Shown in pieces: positions 34,651 to 42,195 of a stretch of 64,000 nucleotides of DNA (positions within the stretch are counted from its first letter, which is position 1; the number at the start of each line of letters is the position of its first letter). Origin of the DNA: SZUA-309 sp965233675 (GTDB lineage: Bacteria; Pseudomonadota; Gammaproteobacteria; Pseudomonadales; Azotimanducaceae). The notes below the pieces were generated by a model. The model did not search any database. It was given only the letters and a program-made list of their open reading frames with translations, and had not been told where the DNA came from. Made by a program: the position numbers and the translations under genes. The stretch lies in assembly GCA_965233675.1 (NCBI GenBank), contig OZ247498.1:1240001-1304000 (forward strand), given 5' to 3'.

Positions 34651-34823
34651 TCAAAAAACTCCACGATTCGCTCGAAAAAACCCGGCTCCTCTGGCTCGGG
34701 TGGCGTCACGTCCACATCCTCCGGCCGGCGCAGTAGAGGCGGAATGCCGCCGCCCGGCCGAGAAGCCCAGACCGCATACGCAAAGATGCCGGCCAAGAGC
34801 CAGGCTTGTGCTTTGGGGCTCAT
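34647..34823 (-). CDS. 58-residue provirus membrane protein
   Basis: A short frame from ATG 34823 whose start overlaps the upstream stop (ATGA) and whose stop overlaps the next start. One transmembrane helix at residues ~6-20 ('AWLLAGIFAYAVWA') is followed by a Pro/Glu-rich tail 'TPPEPEEPGFFERIVEFFE'. It fits the class of small integral proteins of the internal membrane in PM2-type virions. No named family. Confidence 0.65.
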   Translation of the reverse strand: MSPKAQAWLLAGIFAYAVWASRPGGGIPPLLRRPEDVDVTPPEPEEPGFFERIVEFFE

Positions 34824-35482
34824 CGCAACACCCCCGCCGCCGCCACCAGGCCAAATACCACCAGGCCGATTTTCGCCAGGCCGATCACGTTGTCCGATAG
34901 CTGCGCGCTTTCGGACTTCGACGCCGACAAAAAACCATCAATCGCGGCCGCCGAGAAATCACCGATAGCGCTCACGGCCGATTGGGTGTTGTCGCTCACT
35001 ACGTCGAATGCATCTTCCCTGGCCGCTCGGCTCTCATCGATAGCAGCCTCAAAGGCCCCTGCCCCGAACGTGAACGCCTGCTCCTGACTTTCGGACACCA
35101 GTTGCCGCGACGCATCGAACGCATCCGCCTGTGCCGATGCGACTTCGACAAGCGCGCCAGCTCCGAATTCCAGCGCATCGCGCCGGGCATCATCGCTTGA
35201 GTTGATCGCTCGCTCCGTGGCCTCGCCACTGGCCCGGATCGAATCATCCACCACACCCACGGCACCCTCGAAAACGTTATCCACCAGTTCCAGGGAACCG
35301 CCCACCGCGCCAAAGTCCGTCGTGGTGGCGTTGATCTCGATGTTCGATTTTTTGCCCGTCTCGATGTTGGAAACGGAAAACGCCTGGCCCTGATCCTCGA
35401 CTTGCTGGCCCGTCTCCGCGCCTTGAGTCAGGGACTCGGTGTTGCTTTCGCCGCTACCAAAAAAGCCGCCGCCAAATGCCAC
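34820..35482 (-). CDS. Provirus membrane protein with long helical Ala/Asp-rich region
   Basis: A 220-residue protein: Gly-rich N-terminus ('AFGGGFFGSGES'), a long helical Ala/Asp/Glu/Ser region (about 70-195) with repeated 'FGAGA' elements, and a C-terminal transmembrane helix near 200-217 ('IGLAKIGLVVFGLVAAAG'). It may be a membrane-anchored virion protein reaching from the internal membrane to the capsid or vertex. Family not recognised. Confidence 0.65.
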   Translation of the reverse strand: MAFGGGFFGSGESNTESLTQGAETGQQVEDQGQAFSVSNIETGKKSNIEINATTTDFGAVGGSLELVDNVFEGAVGVVDDSIRASGEATERAINSSDDARRDALEFGAGALVEVASAQADAFDASRQLVSESQEQAFTFGAGAFEAAIDESRAAREDAFDVVSDNTQSAVSAIGDFSAAAIDGFLSASKSESAQLSDNVIGLAKIGLVVFGLVAAAGVLR

Positions 35483-35483
35483 G

Positions 35484-35693
35484 CTATTTCCCCTTCAGTA
35501 CGAAAAACAAGCCGACGACAACGGCCGCGCCAATGCCCAGCGTCAGCAGTTGCTGAGTCGGGTCCGGGCCGAAATGAATGCCGCCAAACTGCTGATCGCC
35601 GGAGATCGCTGGACCGGCAGAACTGCCCTGATCAAGCGCGCCGCCGCCGGTCAGGCTTTCGAGTGCAGGGAGTGCAAGTCCAGCGAGCGGCAT
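35484..35693 (-). CDS. 69-residue provirus membrane protein
   Basis: A small protein with a Gly/Ser/Pro-rich N-terminal half and one C-terminal transmembrane helix near residues 49-66 ('LLTLGIGAAVVVGLFFVL'), ending in a positive 'KGK'. It lies one base from the upstream stop and one base from the next start. It is a likely integral protein of the virion membrane. Confidence 0.65.
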   Translation of the reverse strand: MPLAGLALPALESLTGGGALDQGSSAGPAISGDQQFGGIHFGPDPTQQLLTLGIGAAVVVGLFFVLKGK

Positions 35694-35694
35694 G

Positions 35695-35847
35695 TCAGAT
35701 CCACTTTTGCGATTTAGCCACCAGAAACACGCCGCCCGCGATGACGATGAGCGGGACGGCGCTTTTCACCGCGTCGCCCGTTTCATCGGCAAGACGAAAA
35801 ATTCCGGCGGCAGCACCCAGCCCGACCAATCCCAGAAAGAGCGGCAT
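35695..35847 (-). CDS. 50-residue provirus membrane protein
   Basis: A short frame from ATG 35847, overlapping the upstream stop by one base (TGATG). Two hydrophobic segments, residues 3-18 ('LFLGLVGLGAAAGIF') and 31-44 ('VPLIVIAGGVFLV'), are separated by 'RLADETGDAVKSA'. A probable two-span virion membrane protein. It was identified only by reading the overlapping-gene chain; no family assignment. Confidence 0.65.
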   Translation of the reverse strand: MPLFLGLVGLGAAAGIFRLADETGDAVKSAVPLIVIAGGVFLVAKSQKWI

Positions 35848-36119
35848 CAGGCTTTCTTCACCACAATGACAACCGCCGCGATGGCGGCCAGGATGAGCGC
35901 ACCCCGCACCAGGTTGTCATTGCTCAGGAAGCCGGGCAGCTCGGCATCGACTTCGGTATCGCGAACTTCTTCATTCGCGCCGGAGTGCGTCAGTTGCTCG
36001 GGAAACTCGCGAGCCAGGTACGCATCTGCCACCCCGAATACACGATCCTTGAGACCATCCAGCCAGCCCAGCCCGCCACCCGTGGAGACCTGGATGCCCG
36101 TGATTGGAACCTCGTCCAT
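35847..36119 (-). CDS. 90-residue provirus membrane protein
   Basis: Starts at ATG 36119 with GGGAG seven bases upstream, 13 bases after the capsid stop. The N-terminal two-thirds is soluble; residues ~70-87 ('VRGALILAAIAAVVIVV') form a C-terminal transmembrane helix ending in Lys-Lys. It is the first gene after the major capsid protein, a position suited to a membrane protein that contacts the capsid from inside. Family not recognised. Confidence 0.65.
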   Translation of the reverse strand: MDEVPITGIQVSTGGGLGWLDGLKDRVFGVADAYLAREFPEQLTHSGANEEVRDTEVDAELPGFLSNDNLVRGALILAAIAAVVIVVKKA

Positions 36120-36132
36120 GGAATTCTCCCGG

Positions 36133-36948
36133 TTAGTTGCCCTGCAGCCCGCCGAGGTAATCCACCATCACGCCCAGGGTATCGGCACCACTGGTGGTGA
36201 CGATCAGCCGGAAATCGCTCACGCCGTCAGTGACCAGCGCTTCGCCGCCGTTGCCAGACTCACTCGGGTCGATCACAAACAGATTCGTCTGCGGCACCCG
36301 CACGCCATCGGTCTGGATCAGGTCGTTTTCCGCATCAGACCGATCGAAGGCCCGGAAGTTGTTCCGGTCCAGCTTGACGCCCGTGACGTTGCCTGTGTGG
36401 AAAATGAAGATCTTGTCGATCAGATCGCCTTTCGGAAGATCAGAGATCTCATAGTCACCGGCACCGGCTACGCTGTAGTTAAACCGGCGGCGCTTTTTCA
36501 GCGCGCCCAGCGGAGAGGGACCGGATTGCAGCGCCTTCGCTGAAAGCGTCGGAGCCGTTGAGCCGGCAATGTCCACTTCCAGTTGCAGGGTGGAAAGCGG
36601 CGTCGGATTGCTGGCTCGATCTGCCGGCGAGCCCGTGCCGATGGCGGTCAGCTCCCGGCCCTGTCGGGTCAGCAGATTCGGCCGTTCAAAGTCGATCCGG
36701 GTCAGCGCCGCACCAGCGGCCGCGTGGCCGTCGAATTGGTTGATCGAATCGAGTTCGGCGCCACTCATCACCATCAGCTCGCGGCCGTTGCCCTTCAGGC
36801 GAACCTCCGCAATGTGCGCATTGGTGAACGCGGTCCCGCCTCGGGTCAGAAGCAGGCTGTGATAAGTCAGGCCAATCGGCATGTTGAGGGTCGCCGTAGC
36901 GCCCTCGGCCACGCCATTGAAGGCGGGCATTGCGCGGGTCGTTTTCAT
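36133..36948 (-). CDS. Major capsid protein, PM2 P2-like double jelly-roll
   Basis: A 271-residue protein. It matches in length and motif order the P2 capsid protein of corticovirus PM2 as I recall it: 'GVAEGATATLNMPIGLTY' near residues 12-29 (PM2 has an equivalent LPIG-x-TY), then 'IAEVRLKGNGREL' near 47, 'RIDFERPNL' near 85, 'ELTAIGTG' near 98, 'LQLEVDI' near 122, 'PTLSAKALQSG' near 135 and a C-terminal 'VMVDYLGG'. It should form the trimeric pseudohexagonal capsomers of an icosahedral shell over a lipid membrane. An upstream TGGAG serves as ribosome-binding site. This is the strongest evidence for the virus family. Confidence 0.85.
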   Translation of the reverse strand: MKTTRAMPAFNGVAEGATATLNMPIGLTYHSLLLTRGGTAFTNAHIAEVRLKGNGRELMVMSGAELDSINQFDGHAAAGAALTRIDFERPNLLTRQGRELTAIGTGSPADRASNPTPLSTLQLEVDIAGSTAPTLSAKALQSGPSPLGALKKRRRFNYSVAGAGDYEISDLPKGDLIDKIFIFHTGNVTGVKLDRNNFRAFDRSDAENDLIQTDGVRVPQTNLFVIDPSESGNGGEALVTDGVSDFRLIVTTSGADTLGVMVDYLGGLQGN

Positions 36949-37005
36949 GTCGCTAAGTGCTCCAGGAGGTTAGCTTGTGGGGGGAAAAGTCCGTGAGCGG
37001 CCGGC

Positions 37006-37131
37006 TTAGAAAAAGCTCTTTTTGCCGTTCACCAGATCCGCAATCGGCTCCAGTGCATCGACGCTGTTGATCAGCATCAAAACGCCCAGGACCGGAAGCG
37101 TGTTTTTCACGATGGTCTTGAAGGAAGGCAT
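37006..37131 (-). CDS. 41-residue provirus membrane protein
   Basis: A short frame from ATG 37131 with TAGGAG seven bases upstream (that TAG is the stop of the gene before). Residues ~8-24 ('KNTLPVLGVLMLINSV') form one hydrophobic helix; the C-terminus is 'VNGKKSFF'. It lies just upstream of the capsid gene in an otherwise empty stretch and is a likely internal-membrane protein of the virion. Confidence 0.65.
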   Translation of the reverse strand: MPSFKTIVKNTLPVLGVLMLINSVDALEPIADLVNGKKSFF

Positions 37132-37140
37132 GGATTGCTC

Positions 37141-37230
37141 CTATTGGTTGCTTGCGCGGATTCGGTCAACGATCACGCCGGCCAACACACCGGCTGCGAG
37201 CGTCCACCAAAATGTTTGCGGGATACGCAT
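37141..37230 (-). CDS. 29-residue provirus membrane peptide
   Basis: A very short frame from ATG 37230: 'MRIPQTFWWTLAAGVLAG' then 'VIVDRIRASNQ'. One transmembrane helix fills most of it. It is followed nine bases later by the 41-residue gene, whose ribosome-binding site overlaps this stop. PM2 virions carry similarly tiny integral proteins. The small size limits confidence. Confidence 0.5.
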   Translation of the reverse strand: MRIPQTFWWTLAAGVLAGVIVDRIRASNQ

Positions 37231-37277
37231 GCCTATAGGCTCGCCCTATGACCGGGTTGCCTGTCAATAGCTAAAAG

Positions 37278-37952
37278 CTAAGAAAGTGAGAATTTACCGG
37301 GTCGGACCGGGTTGATTTTTTGCTCTTTTGCGACGTCACCCGGTCGGAGTACCAGATAGCGCAATTCCGGCTTGCCGGTGGAACGGAGATTGAAGATCCG
37401 ATCCGGGCTGACGGACAGCTCTTTCGCCATCACTACGCGGTCCGCATCTCGATCCAAAATGCCGGTCACTTTGGTGCTGCATTGGGTCAGCGTTGTTTTA
37501 TCGATCTCCTGCGGCCGCTGGGAGATGGCGACGATCTGAACGCCATATTTCCGACTGCGATTTAGCAACGTTTTCCACATGCCACGCGCCTTCCCGGCGT
37601 TGGTCACTTCGTGCAGCTCCTCGACGATGGCGACCATCGGCCGACTGGCGCAGCAGGCCGCCCAGACCACCGAACACCACCAATGGAATTCTTCCTCAGT
37701 TGAATCTCCCGGTGGCACGTAGGCGGCGCGGACCTTCAGACCACTCGCGAGTGCGGCGCGGACGTGCTTCAGATAGGCCCGGCGATTGGAGAAATGCCGG
37801 GCTCGATGGCTCCGATCCGGATCCCAGAGCAGCACCCGGGGAGCGTTGGCGATCTCGCGACAGTTCTTAACCCAGGTCGTTTTGCCGGAGCCGGTGCCGC
37901 CGGTCAGCAGAATGTGTTGGGCCGGCAACCGATCATCACTCCGCCCCGGCAT
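37278..37952 (-). CDS. Genome-packaging ATPase, PM2 P9-like (FtsK/HerA superfamily)
   Basis: A 224-residue ATPase from ATG 37952, overlapping the upstream gene by 17 bp; the longer frame to 38042 has an arginine-rich, out-of-character N-terminus. Walker A GGTGSGKT is at residues 18-25, Walker B 'MVAIVEELHE' near 110, and a downstream sensor-like 'VAISQRP' near 145. Size and motifs match the P9/A32-type packaging ATPases of membrane-containing tailless viruses. It would drive genome packaging. A Zot-like filamentous-phage protein was considered but lacks support here (no C-terminal transmembrane segment). Confidence 0.8.
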   Translation of the reverse strand: MPGRSDDRLPAQHILLTGGTGSGKTTWVKNCREIANAPRVLLWDPDRSHRARHFSNRRAYLKHVRAALASGLKVRAAYVPPGDSTEEEFHWWCSVVWAACCASRPMVAIVEELHEVTNAGKARGMWKTLLNRSRKYGVQIVAISQRPQEIDKTTLTQCSTKVTGILDRDADRVVMAKELSVSPDRIFNLRSTGKPELRYLVLRPGDVAKEQKINPVRPGKFSLS

Positions 37953-38388
37953 CCGGCGTCTCCGTCTGCGTTTCTTCGGGGGTGTCCAGGTCGGGCTCCG
38001 ACTCCGCTTCTGCAGCGGCCGCCGTTGCCCGGTCCACGGCAATCCTCGGACCGAATAAGCCGGCCGTGATCATCAACGCGGCCAGCTCCGGCCCGATCTC
38101 GATGTCAGGGAAGTACTTATCGACTACCGCGCCATAGGCAATGCCGGCGTCGCGCGCGTCGTCTTCCTCAATCGCCCAATGGGGGCCGCGCACTTTCGCG
38201 AGCAACGTGAAACTGACGTAGACAATCTGCGCCATGGCTTCGGCCGTCTCTCGATTCTGCGGCTGCGGGCCGGGCTCCGGGTCCGGGTCATCTTTTCCGA
38301 TGTACACGCCCTCGCGGGTCAGCTCCTCCTCCTGCTGGAGAAGTTCGTCCAGGTCGGGCATGTCTGAGTTGGGTTCGGGTTCCGCCAT
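37936..38388 (-). CDS. Provirus acidic protein of unknown function
   Basis: A 150-residue acidic protein with Pro/Glu/Asp-rich ends and a more hydrophobic central part ('AQIVYVSFTLLAKVRGPHWAI' region near 52-75, 'ELAALMITAGLFGPRIAV' near 100-118). It lies between a zinc-ribbon-like protein and the packaging ATPase. A packaging cofactor or scaffold is possible. No family recognised. Confidence 0.55.
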   Translation of the reverse strand: MAEPEPNSDMPDLDELLQQEEELTREGVYIGKDDPDPEPGPQPQNRETAEAMAQIVYVSFTLLAKVRGPHWAIEEDDARDAGIAYGAVVDKYFPDIEIGPELAALMITAGLFGPRIAVDRATAAAAEAESEPDLDTPEETQTETPDAGAE

Positions 38389-38394
38389 GGGGTT

Positions 38395-38742
38395 CTAGTC
38401 CTTAAAAAATCGCGCGACTGCGCCGAGGAGATCGAAGCCGTCTTCTTGCGGCCCTGGATCGGGTTCAGTGACCGCCGCTGCCGGCTTACGGGGTGCCGGC
38501 TCCGGGTCGTTAGGGCTGGGGGCCGGGGTGAATTCCGGCTCCCGCTCGGCTGGACTATCGTCCAGGTGGACGCGGATGAACGCCTGGCCGGCCGGCCCGT
38601 AGGGCTGGACCGTGCCGCAATCGCCTTTCGGACCGCCATAACATTTGTAGTAGAGCAGACCGCCTTTCTGCTGGCGCAGAATGACGGCTTCCGGGTTCCC
38701 GCAGTGCGGGCAGGTCAATCGGCCGATGGGTTCTTTTGACAT
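38395..38742 (-). CDS. Zinc-ribbon provirus protein
   Basis: A 115-residue protein. The N-terminal 45 residues contain a four-Cys zinc ribbon: 'CPHC' at residues 10-13 and a second pair 'CYGGPKGDC' near 34-42. A Pro/Glu-rich linker and a C-terminal amphipathic 'FDLLGAVARFFKD' follow. PM2 uses a TFIIS-type zinc-finger protein (P14) as a late transcription factor, so a transcription role is plausible. It overlaps the upstream gene by 28 bp. Confidence 0.65.
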   Translation of the reverse strand: MSKEPIGRLTCPHCGNPEAVILRQQKGGLLYYKCYGGPKGDCGTVQPYGPAGQAFIRVHLDDSPAEREPEFTPAPSPNDPEPAPRKPAAAVTEPDPGPQEDGFDLLGAVARFFKD

Positions 38743-38966
38743 AGCGTCTCGGTGTCCTTGTCGAGTTGGGTGACGGCGCGATCCAGTTTTTCTGCCATTT
38801 CGAGCAGAAGCGCCCGGTGGACCGTCAGCGCCTTAAGTAACTTATCCACCACGGGCTGCGCTTTCGGTCTGACGAAAGCGGGTAGAGAAGCGATTCTTTG
38901 CTCGGCCTCGGTGCTCAAATCCTCATGTACCCCATTGAGCAGCCGGGTCAGATCGTCGTGATTCAT
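38715..38966 (-). CDS. Small helical provirus protein
   Basis: An 83-residue helical protein from ATG 38966, overlapping the replication-initiator stop as ATGA. The start is preferred to a longer frame to 39149, which lies wholly inside the replication gene. 'LLKALTVHRALLLEMAEKLD' near 45-64 could form a coiled coil. Function unknown; possibly an accessory of replication or regulation. Confidence 0.6.
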   Translation of the reverse strand: MNHDDLTRLLNGVHEDLSTEAEQRIASLPAFVRPKAQPVVDKLLKALTVHRALLLEMAEKLDRAVTQLDKDTETLCQKNPSAD

Positions 38967-40612
38967 CCAGGCGGCCCCGTCTGGGACGCTTCGCGTACAG
39001 TTACTGACACGAGTCCAAGGGCCGGCGGCTCGCCGCCGGCAGAAGATTCCGCGCCTATGGGCGCGGCGACCGGGCGAATCGTCCAGTCGTGCCAGCGGGT
39101 TTCGAGTAGCACACCCTCCCGGAGCACCCCTTCCACCGGCCGGCAGCAAGCCGGTATCTCATCGCCATAGCGGGTTCTGTAGTGGGTCATTTCCCCGGTC
39201 TCTGGGTCCACCAGCGGACGGCGGCCGAGCACGGACGGCTGATCGCGACCGGGCACCGACCCGCCCATGTACTCCATAAAATGATCCCAGCGCTTCTCTA
39301 CGCTGACGGCCAGCCAGGGCAGGTGGTGGGGTGGCACCACGCTGGTGAGTTCGTCCGGGCCGATCCGCCAGTACTCGCGCCACACACCCACGGCCGGGCC
39401 GCCGATCTGCTGGAACTGGCGTATGCCCCAGGTCCGCGCCCAGGCGACAATCCGATCCGCCGCGGCTTCCGCTTCGCCGCCGTGCAGGTCTTCCCCGACG
39501 CCGTAGCCGTCAATCGACTTCGCCACGTACTTGATTACGTAGCCGGTCGCTGACCCCTTGTCCGGGTCAATGTCTTTGAATTTCACCCGGTAGCGATGGG
39601 CTCCAGGCTCGTCGCCATCTTCGGCCAGCGCGTAGTAGCGGAACACGCGACGCAAGGTCTGCCGGTGCTCTACCCGGTGGAACAGCAGGAAATGCCAGTG
39701 TGGCGTCCCATCGTGATGGGGTTCGGCCACCCGGAGCCCGTAGATCGGCACCCGCTCACGCTTCAGCGGCTTGCGGGTGCTGGGCCGGCTCAGCGCCGTG
39801 CGTATCTTCTTCCAGACCCCGTTCAGGTAGTCCTGCACTTCGGCCGGCGTGTTGCCGTTCCAGTTCGGGATCGGATCGCCGCTGACGGAGTGCCGGCAGT
39901 GGTACTTGCTCGGAGCGGTCAGGGTCACGAAGGTGGCCATATGCCCTTCCCGCTCCGCCCAGCGCTCGAACCCTCGAATCCGGGCCAGCAGTTCGGAGCG
40001 GCGTAGCGCTGGATTGGCGAGGCTGGCCCGATAGATATCCGCCATGTTGACCACGCCGCCGGTATCGCTGACCGCCTCGAGCTTTTCGAGCAGCGCCAGA
40101 TTCGCCGCCTGCCGTTGCTGGTGCCAGCGGACCACCGAATCCGCGCAGTAGACCTGCCGGCGCTTGTGAACGCGCCCCAGATGGCGCATGAGTTGATCTC
40201 GATGCCGGCCGACCTCGCGCCGGAGTATCCGCCGCCAGTACTGCCAGTCCTGCGCTCGGGCGATCCTGGGGCCGCCTGAATCGCCTTCTACCTTCGGGAG
40301 TCCATGCGCCAGGGTGAAGGCATCGACCTGGACGTCCGTTGCCAGGGTGCCGCACTGATCGGCGCACCAGTGCGCCTTGGTTTCGATATCGTCGAGGTTG
40401 TGAAGGGATCGGATGATCCGGGGCTGGCCGGTCAGAATCCGGTGCGCGTCGCGGAGCCATTCGTTACCGGCTTTGCGATTCGTTTTCTTCCGGGTCAGCC
40501 ACTCGCGGGCGACCTCATCCGATGCCTGGCCGAACGCGGCCACAATCGGCTTCGCCCACACCAGGTCATCGACATCCGCGCCGCCTCGCTTCAATGCGTA
40601 AGCGGCGCTCAC
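38963..40612 (-). CDS. HUH-family rolling-circle replication initiator (PM2 P12 / phage gpA type)
   Basis: A 549-residue replication endonuclease. 'EPHHDGTPHWHFLLF' near residues 298-312 contains the HUH metal motif (HWH), 'FVTLTAPSKYH' near 230 is motif 1, and 'GYVIKYVAKSID' near 352-363 carries the catalytic Tyr pair region with Lys. Size and motifs match superfamily I initiators such as P2 gpA, phiX174 A and PM2 P12. It nicks the double-strand origin and stays covalently bound to start rolling-circle synthesis. Its ATG overlaps the upstream stop. A candidate origin hairpin lies at 42141-42193. Confidence 0.88.
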   Translation of the reverse strand: MSAAYALKRGGADVDDLVWAKPIVAAFGQASDEVAREWLTRKKTNRKAGNEWLRDAHRILTGQPRIIRSLHNLDDIETKAHWCADQCGTLATDVQVDAFTLAHGLPKVEGDSGGPRIARAQDWQYWRRILRREVGRHRDQLMRHLGRVHKRRQVYCADSVVRWHQQRQAANLALLEKLEAVSDTGGVVNMADIYRASLANPALRRSELLARIRGFERWAEREGHMATFVTLTAPSKYHCRHSVSGDPIPNWNGNTPAEVQDYLNGVWKKIRTALSRPSTRKPLKRERVPIYGLRVAEPHHDGTPHWHFLLFHRVEHRQTLRRVFRYYALAEDGDEPGAHRYRVKFKDIDPDKGSATGYVIKYVAKSIDGYGVGEDLHGGEAEAAADRIVAWARTWGIRQFQQIGGPAVGVWREYWRIGPDELTSVVPPHHLPWLAVSVEKRWDHFMEYMGGSVPGRDQPSVLGRRPLVDPETGEMTHYRTRYGDEIPACCRPVEGVLREGVLLETRWHDWTIRPVAAPIGAESSAGGEPPALGLVSVTVREASQTGPPG

Positions 40613-40821
40613 CCTGCGAGCCCTCCCCGGTCATAGAAAAAGAGGGTTCGCTCCAAAAATTCCCGGCTCGGCAGGATGTGGTCTTTGAATTCCTGGCTCA
40701 GATAGCCCTGGATGGCTGCCAAGTAGTCGCACTCACGCGCAAACCGGGTCCGATCCGGCGGACAGGGTGCCGGCCCGCCGAACTGTCGGGTGAATTCTGC
40801 AGCGGCGTCAGTAGATGGCAT
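40609..40821 (-). CDS. 70-residue provirus protein
   Basis: A small protein directly upstream of, and overlapping by four bases, the replication initiator. 'ECDYLAAIQGYLSQEFKDHI' near residues 30-49 and 'REFLERTLFFYDRGG' near 53-67 are helical. Function unknown; translational coupling suggests replication or control of initiator synthesis. Confidence 0.6.
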   Translation of the reverse strand: MPSTDAAAEFTRQFGGPAPCPPDRTRFARECDYLAAIQGYLSQEFKDHILPSREFLERTLFFYDRGGLAG

Positions 40822-40832
40822 CAGTCATCGCT

Positions 40833-40964
40833 TCAGTCCTTCCTTCGGCGGGTTGACGACGCCCTCTTTTCCGGGGCTTTGTCGTATGGGACCGGCTTGC
40901 GCGCCGCTGCGCGCGGCTGCCGGCGTTGGATGTGTTGTTTCTTGGATCGGCGGTTGTAGCTCAT
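40833..40964 (-). CDS. 43-residue highly basic provirus protein
   Basis: A short frame whose ATG at 40964 overlaps the previous stop (ATGA). It contains about 19 Lys/Arg residues: 'SYNRRSKKQHIQRRQPR', then 'AAARKPV', ending 'STRRRKD'. Probably a DNA- or RNA-binding peptide. Family not recognised. Confidence 0.55.
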   Translation of the reverse strand: MSYNRRSKKQHIQRRQPRAAARKPVPYDKAPEKRASSTRRRKD

Positions 40965-41161
40965 AGGTCTTCCACCACGTCGATCCCAAGCTCGTCATAG
41001 TCGATCTTCAGATCAGAGAGCAGGCTGTCGATGACGTCTTCGTCGCCAGTGTCCGCAGCGAAGAACGCTAGAAGCACGATCAGCGAGTTAGATACTTCGG
41101 ACCGGCCTTTTTCTGGGAGGTGCTCATGGAGCCGATTCACGATATCTCTTGGGCTCATCAT
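40961..41161 (-). CDS. 66-residue acidic provirus protein
   Basis: A small acidic helical protein beginning 'MMSPRDIVNRLHEHLPEKGR', with a hydrophobic patch 'SLIVLLAFFAADTGD' and an acidic tail 'DYDELGIDVVEDL'. Both ends overlap neighbours by four bases, so it belongs firmly to the leftward operon. Function unknown. Confidence 0.6.
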   Translation of the reverse strand: MMSPRDIVNRLHEHLPEKGRSEVSNSLIVLLAFFAADTGDEDVIDSLLSDLKIDYDELGIDVVEDL

Positions 41162-41649
41162 TGGCTGCGCAGCTCCCCGCCCGGCACTGGCAGCCGGATC
41201 GGTAGCTGAATCTCAAACATCGCCGGCGGCGCGGGTGGCACGTTGTCCACGAACACCACCGATTTGAGCACTTCGTTTGAGTACGCCGACTCGTTGCCTT
41301 CGCTGTCATATGCGGTCATCGCGAAATAGAGATCGACCGGCCCGGTCAGCAGTGGAGCCAGGTCCAGCGGACCGGGTGAGATCGCGAACTGCCCACTTGT
41401 TAGATCCGGCTCGATGGCTAACAGGCTGTCGCTGTAGTCGCCCGACGCCGTACCCCAGTACAGATTGAAGCCGGCCAGGTCGGTCAGCTCGGAGCCGTCT
41501 ACGTTCTCAGACGGGGCCACCCAGCTCAGGCAGGCATGGTTTTCTGGGCAGGCTTCCTGGGCGAGCAGTGCCGGTGCGATCAGCAGGCAGCCCACGAACA
41601 GGAACAGGGCCAGAGCGAATTCGGTCAGGATCGGATATCTACGCATCAT
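41158..41649 (-). CDS. Exported fibronectin-III-like provirus protein
   Basis: A 163-residue protein from ATG 41649 (tandem ATGs; GAAGAGG upstream). Residues ~1-30 form a Sec signal peptide ('FALALFLFVGCLLIAPALLAQ'). The mature part is one FN3-like domain: 'ACLSWVAPSEN', 'LAGFNLYWGTASG', 'LYFAMTAYDSEGNESAYSNEV'. Export from a provirus gene encoded upstream of the replication gene suggests action at the host surface, such as superinfection exclusion or masking a receptor, rather than a virion part. This is inference. Confidence 0.65.
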   Translation of the reverse strand: MMRRYPILTEFALALFLFVGCLLIAPALLAQEACPENHACLSWVAPSENVDGSELTDLAGFNLYWGTASGDYSDSLLAIEPDLTSGQFAISPGPLDLAPLLTGPVDLYFAMTAYDSEGNESAYSNEVLKSVVFVDNVPPAPPAMFEIQLPIRLPVPGGELRSQ

Positions 41650-41821
41650 CGGGGGCCTCTTCGATTTCAGAAATATCAACGTCGCACTCGCTGAAAATTT
41701 CGAAGGCGCGGGCTTGGGCGGAGGCATCGTCCGTGGCTTCAAGCGTCAGCGTGAAATCAAACAGCCAGAGCAGCCGGTTGCCCGGCATGAATGCGTTCCC
41801 ATGGACGTGGTAGCGGCTCAC
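41639..41821 (-). CDS. 60-residue provirus protein
   Basis: A small protein with a beta-strand-rich start ('RYHVHGNAFMPGNRLLWLF') and an acidic end ('ISEIEEAPDDA'). ATG 41821 overlaps the upstream stop (ATGA); its end overlaps the FN3 gene by 11 bp. Function unknown. Confidence 0.6.
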   Translation of the reverse strand: MSRYHVHGNAFMPGNRLLWLFDFTLTLEATDDASAQARAFEIFSECDVDISEIEEAPDDA

Positions 41822-42105
41822 CCACCCAGCTCCTCGGAAAACAGGATCAGCTCGCGAGCGCGGATATGCCGCCGGGCGGATTCCATGGCCCCCTTCTCTG
41901 CGCCCGTCAGATAGGTTTCTTTCTGCCTCAGATAGAAATTCATGGCCTCAACGGCCATCGAAAGATCTAACCGGCTCAACTCCGGCTCATTGATCAGGGC
42001 GATACCCCGCTCCGGCGCGGGTTCTTTGATGGTGAAATCCCCGTCTTCAATGGCTGCGGTCAGCCCGTTGGGGAATTCGATGGAGTCTTCGCTTACAGAT
42101 GACAT
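41818..42105 (-). CDS. First gene of the leftward provirus operon, unknown function
   Basis: A 95-residue soluble protein from ATG 42105. It has an N-terminal beta region ('LTAAIEDGDFTIKEPAPERG') and a C-terminal helical part ('LSMAVEAMNFYLRQKETYL'). As the first gene after the divergent control region it is probably expressed early. No family recognised. Confidence 0.6.
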   Translation of the reverse strand: MSSVSEDSIEFPNGLTAAIEDGDFTIKEPAPERGIALINEPELSRLDLSMAVEAMNFYLRQKETYLTGAEKGAMESARRHIRARELILFSEELGG

Positions 42106-42140
42106 ACGAAACCTCGGCTAGCGGTTTAGTCTTCGTTCAG

Positions 42141-42193
42141 CTCGGCGGGGTGAGAATCGGCCCCGGTATCGCTACCGGGGCCACCCTGCCGAG
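42141..42193. repeat. Compound hairpin, candidate replication origin or operator
   Basis: The inner stem is a perfect 10-bp inverted repeat, GGCCCCGGTA (42159-42168) and TACCGGGGCC (42173-42182), with a four-base loop. An outer 12-bp stem pairs 42141-42152 with 42182-42193 with one mismatch, sharing one base with the inner stem and leaving a six-base bulge at 42153-42158. It lies between divergent genes, which argues against a terminator. A rolling-circle initiator is encoded, so it could be the double-strand origin. Confidence 0.55.
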
Positions 42194-42195
42194 GG

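Noticed and set aside
35692..36543. A 283-codon plus-strand frame across the capsid gene of the provirus
   Set aside because: The minus-strand capsid and membrane-protein genes have overlaps, ribosome-binding sites and family features; the plus-strand frame has none.
37278..38042. Interpretation of the element as a filamentous (inovirus) prophage with a Zot-like ATPase
   Set aside because: Dif integration and the DUF3693/DUF3653-like genes fit filamentous phages, but there is a P2-like double jelly-roll capsid, no pVIII/pIII-like set and no transmembrane Zot C-terminus.
39756..40460. A 234-codon minus-strand frame inside the replication initiator gene
   Set aside because: Out-of-frame shadow; Arg/Pro/Ala-rich and without motifs.
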